Source of the DNA: a virus
Reading direction: 5' to 3' (one strand)
Virus record (IMG/VR): IMGVR_UViG_3300036826_000347
Coordinates: 1-46,394 of that record
Length of the DNA stretch: 46,394 nucleotides
The notes beneath the pieces were generated by a model. That model worked only from the letters and a program-made list of their open reading frames with translations, did not search any database and was not told the DNA's origin. This document shows, in pieces, positions 1 to 5,232 of the stretch; the first letter of the stretch is position 1; each line of letters opens with the position of its first letter. Position numbers and translations under genes: made by a program.

Positions 1-258
1 TCAGTTACCGATTTGACGGTGAATGCTGGAGTAGACGCAACAAAATACTTCGAACTGAATTCAGTCGCAATGCGGAAATATGTGCAAAATGTCAGTATTG
101 GTAGTGGTGTAATTACAAATCTATTGTCCAAAGTACTCGACGGTTCCAGTTGGCCGCTTCTACAACCGGGCGAGAATGAAATTTTCATCACTACAACTCC
201 TGTTGGTGGAATTCAAGATTGGGAGCTTACGTATTATGAACGTTTTGGGGGTCTCTAG
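1..258 (+). CDS. Distal tail protein, C-terminal fragment
   Basis: The frame is open from base 1 and stops at 256-258, so this is the last 85 codons of a gene that begins before the window. The residues (WPLLQPGENEI near the middle, ELTYYERFGGL at the end) resemble the C-terminal domain of siphovirus distal tail (Dit-like) proteins, which join the tail tube to the baseplate. The next gene starts inside the stop codon (TAGTG) and is a Gp37-like tail protein, which fits the usual order tape measure, distal tail, hub. The N-terminal part cannot be judged. Confidence 0.7.
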   Translation, partial: SVTDLTVNAGVDATKYFELNSVAMRKYVQNVSIGSGVITNLLSKVLDGSSWPLLQPGENEIFITTTPVGGIQDWELTYYERFGGL

Positions 259-1379
259 TGGAACCATACACTATGGATCGCAATTTCCAAAAACGCAGCG
301 TTATTGACGGATTTTTGTCGCTTATTTGGACAGAACGATATTACGGCGATGGCGAAATTGAATTGGTCGTCCCGGCAACGACGGAAATGATCCAACGATT
401 ACGAATTGGGATGTTTCTCGGACTTGACGTGTCGGACAAAGTGATGATCTTGGAAACGCTCAATATCGAAGAAGGTAAATTAAAAGTCACCGGAATCTCG
501 CTCTTACCATGGTTGAACAATCGGTTTATTCGCATCTCCGCGGCACACGAAGATAGATATTGGTATCTTTCCGGTGGGACGGCTGGCTGGACGTTATGGG
601 CAATTGTTTACTATATGTGCTGTCAAGGAAGCCCATATTTGGACGGTACGATCTCGACTGGAGTCACGAATCCACAAGCGTTGATTATTCCCGGCCTGAC
701 GCTCAAGGATTACGACAAGTCCGGTAGCAATATCAACGTTGGAGTTCCCTATGGACCGGTTTACAACGCTTTGCGCGAGATTGCCACCACGTATGAGATC
801 GGGATGGAGATCACGCTCGAATCGGTTACCGATAGCTCGTTTTCGCTTGGTTTTCGTAGCTATAAAGGACTTAACCGCACCAGTAGTCAAACCGAGAATC
901 CGGTTGTTCGTTTCTCACCGCAAATGGATTCCTTTACTAATATCAAAGAACTGCAATCGATCGCCGCACTCAAAACACTGGTATATGCCTTTGCGCCGCA
1001 AAACCCGGATGGACTTGCGACGACGCCCGGTGTAAGCAGTCTTACGGGATCGGAGTATACTGGATTTGATTTGCGCGCTCTATTAGTATTTGCGGAAGAT
1101 ATTACAACTGATATGGTAGCGGGAAGCCAAGCTAATTTGCTTAGTATTCTCAATAGTCGCGCTTACGATGCTTTGACCAATCATGTGTTTGTCAAAGCGG
1201 TAGACGGAGAGATTGTTCCCGAGAATCAGTTCCAATACGGGGTTGATTACAATCTCGGCGATGTGATCGAGGTAGAAGGAAATAGCGGCATTGTTCAGAC
1301 GTCACGGATAACCGAGTATATTCGCGCTCAAGATGAAGCTGGAGAACGCGCATATCCTACCGTCGCCATGCTTAGCTGA
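258..1379 (+). CDS. Gp37-like tail protein (ReqiPepy6 type)
   Basis: This 373-residue protein matches the siphovirus ReqiPepy6 Gp37-like family (recalled as PF14594). The typical start is visible: basic N-terminus, YYGDGEIELVVP, then a GMFLGLD-like segment and LKVTGISLLPWLNNR. The family forms part of the tail tip or baseplate of actinobacterial siphoviruses. The GTG start overlaps the stop of the preceding distal tail fragment by one base, indicating translational coupling. Length is normal for the family. It is the last recognisable structural gene before the small-gene region. Confidence 0.85.
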   Translation: MEPYTMDRNFQKRSVIDGFLSLIWTERYYGDGEIELVVPATTEMIQRLRIGMFLGLDVSDKVMILETLNIEEGKLKVTGISLLPWLNNRFIRISAAHEDRYWYLSGGTAGWTLWAIVYYMCCQGSPYLDGTISTGVTNPQALIIPGLTLKDYDKSGSNINVGVPYGPVYNALREIATTYEIGMEITLESVTDSSFSLGFRSYKGLNRTSSQTENPVVRFSPQMDSFTNIKELQSIAALKTLVYAFAPQNPDGLATTPGVSSLTGSEYTGFDLRALLVFAEDITTDMVAGSQANLLSILNSRAYDALTNHVFVKAVDGEIVPENQFQYGVDYNLGDVIEVEGNSGIVQTSRITEYIRAQDEAGERAYPTVAMLS

Positions 1380-1390
1380 GGAGCGAGGAA

Positions 1391-1633
1391 ATGATCGCCA
1401 TAATCGGGGTATTCTTTTTTGGAGTTATGATTGGTTTCCTTGTTCGCATATGGTGGACAGCAAAATTCAGGAATTACGACGGGACGATTTATGTAACGCA
1501 AGATGATCGTTTGGAAAAGACAGTATATTCGCTGATTCTCGACGATTATCCGGAAAAGCTTAAATTCGAAAAAAGAGTTGTGTTCAAAGTAGATAAACTT
1601 GACACTCTCACTAAGTCGCAATCAAAACAATGA
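1391..1633 (+). CDS. Small membrane-anchored protein
   Basis: This 80-residue protein has one N-terminal transmembrane helix (IAIIGVFFFGVMIGFLVRIWW, about residues 2-22). A soluble domain follows that begins YDGTIYVTQDDRLEKTVYSLIL and ends FKVDKL. I recall this arrangement as a common hypothetical protein next to tail genes in actinobacteriophages; no function is established. The start follows GAGGAGCGAGGAA. The 3' end of the gene carries the first copy of the TCGCA-N13-TATAAT promoter motif. Confidence 0.75.
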   Translation: MIAIIGVFFFGVMIGFLVRIWWTAKFRNYDGTIYVTQDDRLEKTVYSLILDDYPEKLKFEKRVVFKVDKLDTLTKSQSKQ

Positions 1634-1640
1634 CTATAAT
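1616..1640 (+). promoter_or_regulatory. Phage promoter P1 (TCGCA-13-TATAAT)
   Basis: TCGCAA at 1616-1621 and TATAAT at 1635-1640 are separated by exactly 13 bases, with an A-rich start and AC inside the spacer as in the other copies. A ribosome binding site (AAGGAG) and the start of the 91-residue gene follow 20 bases later. No TTGACA lies at standard 16-18 bp spacing. TTGACA at 1599-1604 is 30 bp from the -10, too far for a classical promoter. Confidence 0.75.
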
Positions 1641-1660
1641 AGAACTACTAAAGGAGTGTA

Positions 1661-1936
1661 ATGTTTTCGAAGTTGAACACTTATGTCGACGTTCAGATTG
1701 ATCGGATCGTTTCCGCACTTCAGTATCATGAACCGCATGAGCAGGAGTACAACAAATTGTTGAGTCATCTCGAGCGGCTGCAAAAGATCAGGCAAGAAGA
1801 GAAGCCGGATCGGATCAGCGCCGATATGAAACTGGCAGTTGGAGCAAATCTGCTCGGCATTCTGCTGATTTTGAAGCACGAGAACATGAATGTGATCACG
1901 TCGAAAGCGTTGAGCTTCGTGTTCCGAGCGAGATAG
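1661..1936 (+). CDS. Small hypothetical protein
   Basis: This 91-residue protein is not recognised. It has a charged amphipathic N-terminal half, probably helical (QYHEPHEQEYNKLLSHLERLQKIRQEE), and a hydrophobic C-terminal segment (KLAVGANLLGILLILKHE) that could be a membrane helix. It is a single-gene unit: promoter P1 is 20 bases upstream, the ribosome binding site AAGGAG is 7 bases before the ATG, and an intrinsic terminator lies 25 bases after the stop. Confidence 0.75.
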   Translation: MFSKLNTYVDVQIDRIVSALQYHEPHEQEYNKLLSHLERLQKIRQEEKPDRISADMKLAVGANLLGILLILKHENMNVITSKALSFVFRAR

Positions 1937-1960
1937 CAGTCCTGAAGAAGTCGATATGAG

Positions 1961-1983
1961 GGGCCCTGAAAAAGGGCCTTTCA
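1961..1983 (+). terminator. Intrinsic terminator T1
   Basis: GGCCCT (1962-1967) and AGGGCC (1973-1978) form a 6-bp GC-rich stem with a GAAAA loop, followed by a short T tract. It closes the P1 single-gene unit and lies immediately before promoter P2. Confidence 0.75.
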
Positions 1984-1991
1984 TATTTTTC

Positions 1992-2016
1992 TCGCAGAAA
2001 ATACATACCCTATAAT
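1992..2016 (+). promoter_or_regulatory. Phage promoter P2 (TCGCA-13-TATAAT)
   Basis: TCGCAG at 1992-1997 and TATAAT at 2011-2016 have the same 13-base spacing as P1. The transcribed leader (GAAAGCTATTAAAGGAG) resembles the leaders after P1, P3 and P6. Confidence 0.8.
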
Positions 2017-2037
2017 GAAAGCTATTAAAGGAGAATT

Positions 2038-2154
2038 ATGCGTCGTTACAAATTCAGAAACCTCATCTTCGATTGTATCATGCTCGTCCTCACCGGCGGG
2101 ATATGGTTGATCTGGATGTTCAATCGAGAAATGCGCGCACGCAACGCTCACTGA
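2038..2154 (+). CDS. Tiny membrane protein
   Basis: This 38-residue protein starts at the ATG after GGAGAATT. A basic N-terminus (MRRYKFRN) is followed by a single transmembrane helix (IMLVLTGGIWLIWMF) and a basic tail (REMRARNAH). It is clearly related to the 46-residue protein at 3430-3570, which shares DCIM..LT.G.WLIW.F.REMR. Small one-helix proteins of this type are frequent in actinobacteriophages and their role is unknown. The gene has its own promoter (P2) and terminator (T2). Confidence 0.75.
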   Translation: MRRYKFRNLIFDCIMLVLTGGIWLIWMFNREMRARNAH

Positions 2155-2161
2155 TAGATTT

Positions 2162-2194
2162 AAAAACTAAGACCGCACCAAGGTTTTAGTTTTC
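2162..2194 (+). terminator. Intrinsic terminator T2
   Basis: AAAACTAAGACC (2163-2174) pairs with GGTTTTAGTTTT (2182-2193), 12 bp with one wobble pair. The 3' arm itself ends in a T run. It sits 8 bases after the stop of the tiny membrane protein gene. Confidence 0.75.
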
Positions 2195-2228
2195 GCATTT
2201 CGAACAGGTCGTTTATTTTTTTCACTCT

Positions 2229-2254
2229 AAAAAATCTCCGGGGGGAAATTTTCC
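2229..2254 (+). repeat. CCGGGGGG-centred element, copy 1
   Basis: A 26-base segment with A-rich left flank, CTCCGGGGGG core and AAATTTTCC right flank. It matches 22 of 26 positions of a segment in the non-coding region before the terminase genes (26574-26599). It lies between terminator T2 and promoter P3 and is non-coding. Its role is unknown. It may be a packaging-protein or regulatory binding site present twice in the genome. Confidence 0.5.
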
Positions 2255-2285
2255 AATAGGGTCGCAGATATTACATCGTTTAAAC

Positions 2286-2310
2286 TCGCAAAAAATACAT
2301 GTTCTATAAT
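2286..2310 (+). promoter_or_regulatory. Phage promoter P3 (TCGCA-13-TATAAT)
   Basis: TCGCAA at 2286-2291 and TATAAT at 2305-2310 with 13 bases between. The 11-base stretch after the first hexamer (AAAATACAT) is identical at its start to P2. It drives the 43-residue gene that begins 24 bases downstream. Confidence 0.8.
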
Positions 2311-2333
2311 GAAACTACTATGAAAGGATACAC

Positions 2334-2465
2334 ATGTCCGTTGTTTCCAAAACTGGCGCGTTTATCGTGCGCAATCGTGCATTCGTGGCACGCACCGTGA
2401 TTTACATCGGTGTGCTCTACGCGGCCGATGCTGCCGTCAACGCTCTGGTCCATCGCAACGCGTAA
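2334..2465 (+). CDS. Small hypothetical protein, probably membrane-associated
   Basis: This 43-residue protein is not recognised. A basic N-terminal stretch (FIVRNRAFVARTV) precedes a short hydrophobic segment (IYIGVLYAADAAVNALV) that could span or lie on the membrane. The start follows AAAGGATACAC. It forms a complete promoter-gene-terminator unit with P3 (2286-2310) and T3 (2477-2510). The tight unit structure is the main evidence that it is a real gene. Confidence 0.65.
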   Translation: MSVVSKTGAFIVRNRAFVARTVIYIGVLYAADAAVNALVHRNA

Positions 2466-2476
2466 TCGCGTAGTAG

Positions 2477-2510
2477 AAACCAGAGTCCAACCCGGACTTT
2501 GGTTTTTTTT
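2477..2510 (+). terminator. Intrinsic terminator T3
   Basis: AAACCAGAGTCC (2477-2488) pairs with GGACTTTGGTTT (2494-2505), 12 bp with one wobble, followed by an eight-T run. This is the strongest classical terminator in the window. It is separated from the next promoter (P4) by only a few bases. Confidence 0.9.
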
Positions 2511-2516
2511 GTTCTG

Positions 2517-2541
2517 TCGCAGAAAAAACAAGTTGTATAAC
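2517..2541 (+). promoter_or_regulatory. Phage promoter P4 (TCGCA-13-TATAAC)
   Basis: TCGCAG at 2517-2522 and TATAAC at 2536-2541 with 13 bases between. This is the only copy with a changed -10 hexamer. The sequence right after the -10 is one arm of a long-range stem, so the transcript appears to be a small RNA or structured leader. Confidence 0.7.
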
Positions 2542-2612
2542 AGAAGAGAAGTGTGTGCCAAAATTAAAACCGTTTTGGAGAAATCATTCATACGCCCTCT
2601 TCTTATTTTCTT
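2542..2612 (+). ncRNA. Putative small RNA S1 / structured leader
   Basis: The expected 5' end (AGAAGAG, 2542-2548) pairs perfectly with CTCTTCT (2597-2603), which is followed by TATTTTCTTTT. An internal hairpin pairs CCAAAA (2558-2563) with TTTTGG (2573-2578). The layout of promoter, 5' terminal stem, internal hairpins and T-rich end is the same as in S2 and S3. It could be an independent roughly 70-nt RNA or an attenuating leader of the gene at 2636. A GTG at 2555 would be only about 13 bases after the -10, too close to be a good start. Confidence 0.5.
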
Positions 2613-2635
2613 TTGATTATATAGGAAGGATTAAG

Positions 2636-3082
2636 GTGCCTAATTTCGAACACAAGCTGACTTTCGACAATCCGTTCGGAGGTCTAAAAACGCATATCAA
2701 ACGGTATAAGATGGTATATTCAATTGGGACAACCGCGGTTATCGCAGGAATTACTGGTCTTATAATAGGAGGGCGATGTGCCGGGATTCTTGGAGTGCCG
2801 GATAGAACGGTGACGACCGTGTTTGCACGCCCTCTTTTTCTATTTTCCAATCACAACAAAATGTACAACGTAGTTGCGGTAATTACGAAAGAAGGGCGCG
2901 GTCATCCCGGATTTCCAATTTTGTGCAAAGAGACCGGAGATGTCTTCTTGTCGCAAAATGGCGCAGCGTCATGGCTCGGTGTTTCTCCGGGTATTCTTTC
3001 TTCACATCTAAAAGGATATCGTCCTAACATTGACGGTTTCACGTTCGAACGTCTGTCAGCAATTCCTGCAATTCCAGCCTAA
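2636..3082 (+). CDS. Membrane-anchored protein with small DNA-binding-like C-terminal domain
   Basis: I place the start at GTG 2636 behind AGGAAGG, giving 148 residues; an upstream GTG at 2555 would lie within the S1 leader. Around residues 23-48 is a membrane helix (YSIGTTAVIAGITGLIIGG). The C-terminal half reads ILCKETGDVFLSQNGAASWLGVSPGILSSHLKG..PNIDGFTFERL. That pattern resembles the NUMOD1/HTH-like modules that follow a sequence-recognition theme in phage proteins. I recall similar short proteins in actinobacteriophages with a membrane segment and this ending. The gene contains an embedded promoter-like element and a putative small RNA (2742-2845). Confidence 0.7.
   Translation: MPNFEHKLTFDNPFGGLKTHIKRYKMVYSIGTTAVIAGITGLIIGGRCAGILGVPDRTVTTVFARPLFLFSNHNKMYNVVAVITKEGRGHPGFPILCKETGDVFLSQNGAASWLGVSPGILSSHLKGYRPNIDGFTFERLSAIPAIPA
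2742..2766 (+). promoter_or_regulatory. Phage promoter P7, inside a coding region
   Basis: TCGCAG at 2742-2747 and TATAAT at 2761-2766 with exactly 13 bases between, inside the gene at 2636-3082. Both boxes match the consensus perfectly, although the spacer is less A-rich (GAATTACTGGTCT). The chance of both hexamers at this exact spacing is small, but the region also encodes a membrane helix, so this copy needs testing. Confidence 0.5.
2767..2845 (+). ncRNA. Putative small RNA S2, embedded in a gene
   Basis: Immediately after the P7 -10 box, AGGAGGGCG (2767-2775) pairs with CGCCCTCTT (2828-2836), 9 bp with one wobble, followed by a T-rich stretch. Inside are CCGG...CCGG and ACGGT-GACG-ACCGT hairpins and a GTGC/GCAC extension of the closing stem. 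The TTGGAG...ACGG..ACG..CGTG order is shared with S3. The sequence is also codons of the gene at 2636-3082, so the RNA is a nested gene or a coincidence. Confidence 0.4.
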
Positions 3083-3093
3083 CCATATATCGG

Positions 3094-3260
3094 TTAGGTT
3101 ACTCAGACACAGGCCCAAATCCTAGACGCAGCGCGGAAGAGTACTGACCTGCTCTTTGGCGGCGACAATAAGACTCGATAACCCTTTGGTTATCCCTTAG
3201 CTAGGTGCTGTCAAAAGGTAGGTCAGTGCGATAGCACAAGCCTGTGTCTCAGTAACCTAA
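3094..3260 (+). ncRNA. Structured RNA candidate A
   Basis: A 21-base arm at 3094-3114 pairs with 3240-3260 with a single mismatch. Inside, ACTGACCT (3143-3150) pairs with AGGTCAGT (3220-3227), GATAACC-CTTT-GGTTATC forms a 7-bp hairpin at 3177-3194, and GTGC-GATA-GCAC forms another at 3226-3237. The total is 167 nt. The left arm can alternatively pair with CCTAACC (3078-3084), which overlaps the stop codon of the upstream gene, so a switch between two folds is possible. It is not a tRNA (no acceptor or T-arm pattern), and I recognise no known class. Confidence 0.65.
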
Positions 3261-3267
3261 TCGGAGC

Positions 3268-3292
3268 TCGCGAGAAAAACTTACACTATAAT
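3268..3292 (+). promoter_or_regulatory. Phage promoter P5 (TCGCG-13-TATAAT)
   Basis: TCGCGA at 3268-3273 and TATAAT at 3287-3292 with 13 bases between. The spacer GAAAAACTTACAC resembles that of P6 (GAAAAACTGGGCA). It starts 8 bases after RNA candidate A and directly precedes small RNA S3. Confidence 0.75.
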
Positions 3293-3360
3293 AGAAGGGG
3301 GAGAGCTTCGCATTGGAGCCAGACACGGCTACGGTCGTGAACCCCTTCTATTTTTTCTTT
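3293..3360 (+). ncRNA. Putative small RNA S3
   Basis: AGAAGGGG (3293-3300), which begins right after the -10 box, pairs perfectly with CCCCTTCT (3342-3349), followed by ATTTTTTCTTT. Between the arms lie short stems (AGCC/GGCT and CACG/CGTG). No coding frame is convincing in these 68 bases. The perfect terminal stem starting at the likely transcription start and ending in a T run makes this the clearest of the three putative small RNAs. Its target is unknown. Confidence 0.6.
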
Positions 3361-3371
3361 GAGGAGGTGAT

Positions 3372-3470
3372 ATGTACGACGTTGCGTTTTGGATCGTGTA
3401 CAAGATCGGTGTTCTAACTAGGAGACTCAATGTTCGTAATCGTCGAGAAGAAGAACTACGGTTTTTTTAG
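3372..3470 (+). CDS. Very small hypothetical protein
   Basis: This 32-residue reading frame begins at an ATG placed ideally behind GAGGAGGTGAT. The product (MYDVAFWIVYKIGVL then basic and acidic residues) has a short hydrophobic start and no recognisable family. It overlaps the better supported 46-residue gene at 3430-3570 by 41 bases in another frame. It may mainly serve as a leader that couples translation of that gene. Confidence 0.45.
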   Translation: MYDVAFWIVYKIGVLTRRLNVRNRREEELRFF

Positions 3471-3570
3471 TTTTGTAGGCGACTGCATCATGGTCATCCT
3501 TACGTGCGGATTCTGGTTGATCTGGATTTTCGTACGTGAGATGCGAAGACGTTCCCGCTATACCGTCTAG
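3430..3570 (+). CDS. Tiny membrane protein, paralogue of 2038-2154
   Basis: This 46-residue protein starts at the ATG after AGGAGACTCA. It shares DCIM..LT.G.WLIW.F.REMR with the 38-residue protein at 2038-2154 and has one transmembrane helix (CIMVILTCGFWLIWIFV). Two copies within 1.4 kb suggest a duplicated small membrane effector. The role is unknown. It is followed six bases later by the DUF6353-like gene. Confidence 0.75.
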   Translation: MFVIVEKKNYGFFSFVGDCIMVILTCGFWLIWIFVREMRRRSRYTV

Positions 3571-3576
3571 AAAGGT

Positions 3577-4392
3577 ATGCATATGTTGAGTGCACTGATT
3601 CGCCATGGCGATAAGGTGAAGTTCTTGTTGAAGGATCATGCGCCGACGATTCTGACGGGCGTGGGTGTTACGGGCACGATTGCGACGGCATATTTGACCG
3701 GACGCGCCTCGTTCAAAGCGGCCGAGCTGATCGAGAAGGATCCGGGTGTCGAAAGCATGTATGTCGACGGCGATGGCGGCATGGCTCGGATGCATCGACC
3801 GTTGACCAACTTCGAAAAGAGCAAACTGGTCTGGAAGCTGTATATTCCACCGCTTGGTGCAGGCGTACTGACCGTCGGCTGCATCATCACCGCAAATCGA
3901 ATCTCGGCAGCTCGGATTGCAGCCTTGGGAGTTGCGGCCGGTATTTCTGAACGGGCACTGCAGGAATACAAGGATAAGGTGCTCGAGCGATTGGGTGAGA
4001 AGCAGAGCGAAAAGATTCGTGACGAGATTGCGCAGGATCGCGTCAATGACAGCGCCGAGAAGGCGAGCAATGTTGTTGTCATGGGCTCAGGCGACGTGCT
4101 CTGTTATGACGGACTGACTGGTCGTTATTTCACCAGTTCAGTTGAGAAGATCAAGCAGGCCGAGAACCATCTCAATTTCGAGGTGTTGCGGCATATGTAC
4201 GCCAGTTTGAGCGAGTTCTACGAACAGATCGGCTTGCCTCCGACTACCTACAGCGATAGTGTCGGCTGGCACAGCGAGACCGGAGAGATCAATGTAATGC
4301 TTTCGACGACGATGACTCCAGACAATCGTCCGTGCATCTCGATCGACTTCGAGAAGATGCCGCAGACCGAGTATTACAAGCTGCACGAGTGA
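3577..4392 (+). CDS. DUF6353-like membrane protein, copy 1
   Basis: This 271-residue protein shows the pattern I recall for DUF6353 phage proteins. An N-terminal segment reads FLLKDHAPTILTGVGVTGTIATAYLTGRASFKA; then comes a hydrophobic pair (YIPPLGAGVLTVGCIITANRISAARIAALG, about residues 90-125), a basic coiled segment, and a C-terminal SEFYEQIGLPP..DSVGWHSETGEINVMLSTTMTPDN. The function of the family is unknown. A second, divergent copy lies at 6690-7610. The ATG at 3577 follows AAAGGT; an alternative ATG lies two codons downstream. Confidence 0.75.
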   Translation: MHMLSALIRHGDKVKFLLKDHAPTILTGVGVTGTIATAYLTGRASFKAAELIEKDPGVESMYVDGDGGMARMHRPLTNFEKSKLVWKLYIPPLGAGVLTVGCIITANRISAARIAALGVAAGISERALQEYKDKVLERLGEKQSEKIRDEIAQDRVNDSAEKASNVVVMGSGDVLCYDGLTGRYFTSSVEKIKQAENHLNFEVLRHMYASLSEFYEQIGLPPTTYSDSVGWHSETGEINVMLSTTMTPDNRPCISIDFEKMPQTEYYKLHE

Positions 4393-4467
4393 AGGAAACG
4401 CATGGCGCGTTGCAGTGCCATGATCGACGAACTCCTCGACGAACCGTGAGCGTTGGAAAGGAAGACT

Positions 4468-4575
4468 ATGAACGCAAGCAAAGCGGCAGCGATTATTCGT
4501 ATTCTCAGCACGCCTCGTAATCGCGACCCGCGTTTTCTCCACTATGTCGTCGACAAGATCGTCCGTGGATGGTGA
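4468..4575 (+). CDS. Very small basic protein
   Basis: This 35-residue protein starts at the ATG behind AAAGGAAGACT. It is rich in Arg and Ala (NASKAAAIIRILSTPRNRDPRF) and is not recognised. It is located between the DUF6353-like gene and the chaperone-like gene, three bases before the latter. The good ribosome binding site and tight spacing are the only support. Confidence 0.55.
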   Translation: MNASKAAAIIRILSTPRNRDPRFLHYVVDKIVRGW

Positions 4576-4578
4576 CAG

Positions 4579-5118
4579 ATGCTCAAGAAGACGATTACGT
4601 ACGAGGATTTCAACGGCGAGACAGTTGTCGAGGATCATTTCTTCCATCTCTCGAAAGCGGAGCTAGTCGAGCTCGAACTGAGCCATCAGGGCGGTTTGGC
4701 GGCCTCGTTGCAAAAGATCATCAGCTCCGAAGATGGCAAGGCAATCATCGCGGAATTCAAGAATATCATCCTGACCTCCTACGGCAAGCGTTCGGACGAT
4801 GGACGACGTTTCATCAAGAACCAGGAATTTCGTGAAGAATTCGAATCGACCGAGGCATATTCGGCGTTGTTCATGGAATTGGTTACGGATACAGACGCCG
4901 CGGTCGAATTTGTCAACGGCATCATTCCGGCAGGTATGAGCGAGGAAGCTGCTAAATTGGCAGGAATCGACCCCAAGACCACACCGTTGATCGTGGTAGA
5001 GAACGAATCGCCGGGAAGACTCGTAACGAGGAAAGAATTCGTGGAGATGTCTCAGGATGAGCTTCGCGAGTTGGGACCGAAATTGGCCTCGGGTGAGGTG
5101 AAGCTCGAGCAGGAATGA
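4579..5118 (+). CDS. Tail assembly chaperone-like protein
   Basis: The N-terminus (MLKKTITYEDFNGETVVEDHFFHLSKAEL) and the central block (FKNIILTSYGKRSDDGRRFIKN, ESTEAYSALFMELVTD, FVNGIIP) match a conserved phage family. I recall it beside tail genes, annotated as a tail assembly chaperone or hypothetical protein, in Gram-positive phages. The family is usually near the tape measure gene; here it sits among early small genes, far from the second chaperone-like gene at 39461. Its stop codon is part of the first arm of RNA candidate 1. Confidence 0.65.
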   Translation: MLKKTITYEDFNGETVVEDHFFHLSKAELVELELSHQGGLAASLQKIISSEDGKAIIAEFKNIILTSYGKRSDDGRRFIKNQEFREEFESTEAYSALFMELVTDTDAAVEFVNGIIPAGMSEEAAKLAGIDPKTTPLIVVENESPGRLVTRKEFVEMSQDELRELGPKLASGEVKLEQE

Positions 5119-5228
5119 GGATAGCGAAATTAATGAGACGACAAAAAGATGGCCTCGTGGAAGCGCCATTAACAAAGCGTCAGCCCTGTCCACGCGGGGA
5201 AGGCGGTTAAAGCCGCTCGCTATCCTCA
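5116..5228 (+). ncRNA. Structured RNA candidate 1
   Basis: TGAGGATAGCG (5116-5126) pairs perfectly with CGCTATCCTCA (5218-5228), closing 113 nt. Inside are GACG (5137-5140) with CGTC (5178-5181), a hairpin ATGGC/GCCAT (5149-5169), a GCGG/CCGC hairpin near 5203-5216, and a loop contact CGTGG (5156-5160) with CCACG (5190-5194) that would form a pseudoknot. The first arm includes the stop codon of the chaperone-like gene. It shares CGACAA.AAGA with candidates A and 2. I see no coding frame and no tRNA features. Confidence 0.65.
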
Positions 5229-5232
5229 GAAG

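Noticed and set aside
739-1035. Alternative + strand frame inside the Gp37-like gene
   Set aside because: Arg-rich out-of-frame reading of a clearly coding region without its own start signal.
1599-1640. Classical sigma70 promoter with TTGACA at 1599 and TATAAT at 1635
   Set aside because: The spacing is 30 bases, far from 16-18; the TCGCA box at 13 bases is shared by the other copies.
3094-3260. tRNA or tmRNA in the folded regions
   Set aside because: Acceptor stems are not 7 bp, no GTTCRA-type T loop or CCA end is visible, and closing stems are 9-27 bp. The same holds for the regions at 5116-5417, 14255-14586 and 16010-16102.
4402-4449. 15-codon frame after the first DUF6353-like gene
   Set aside because: It has a possible ribosome binding site but is too short, with no recognisable features, to be supported as a gene.
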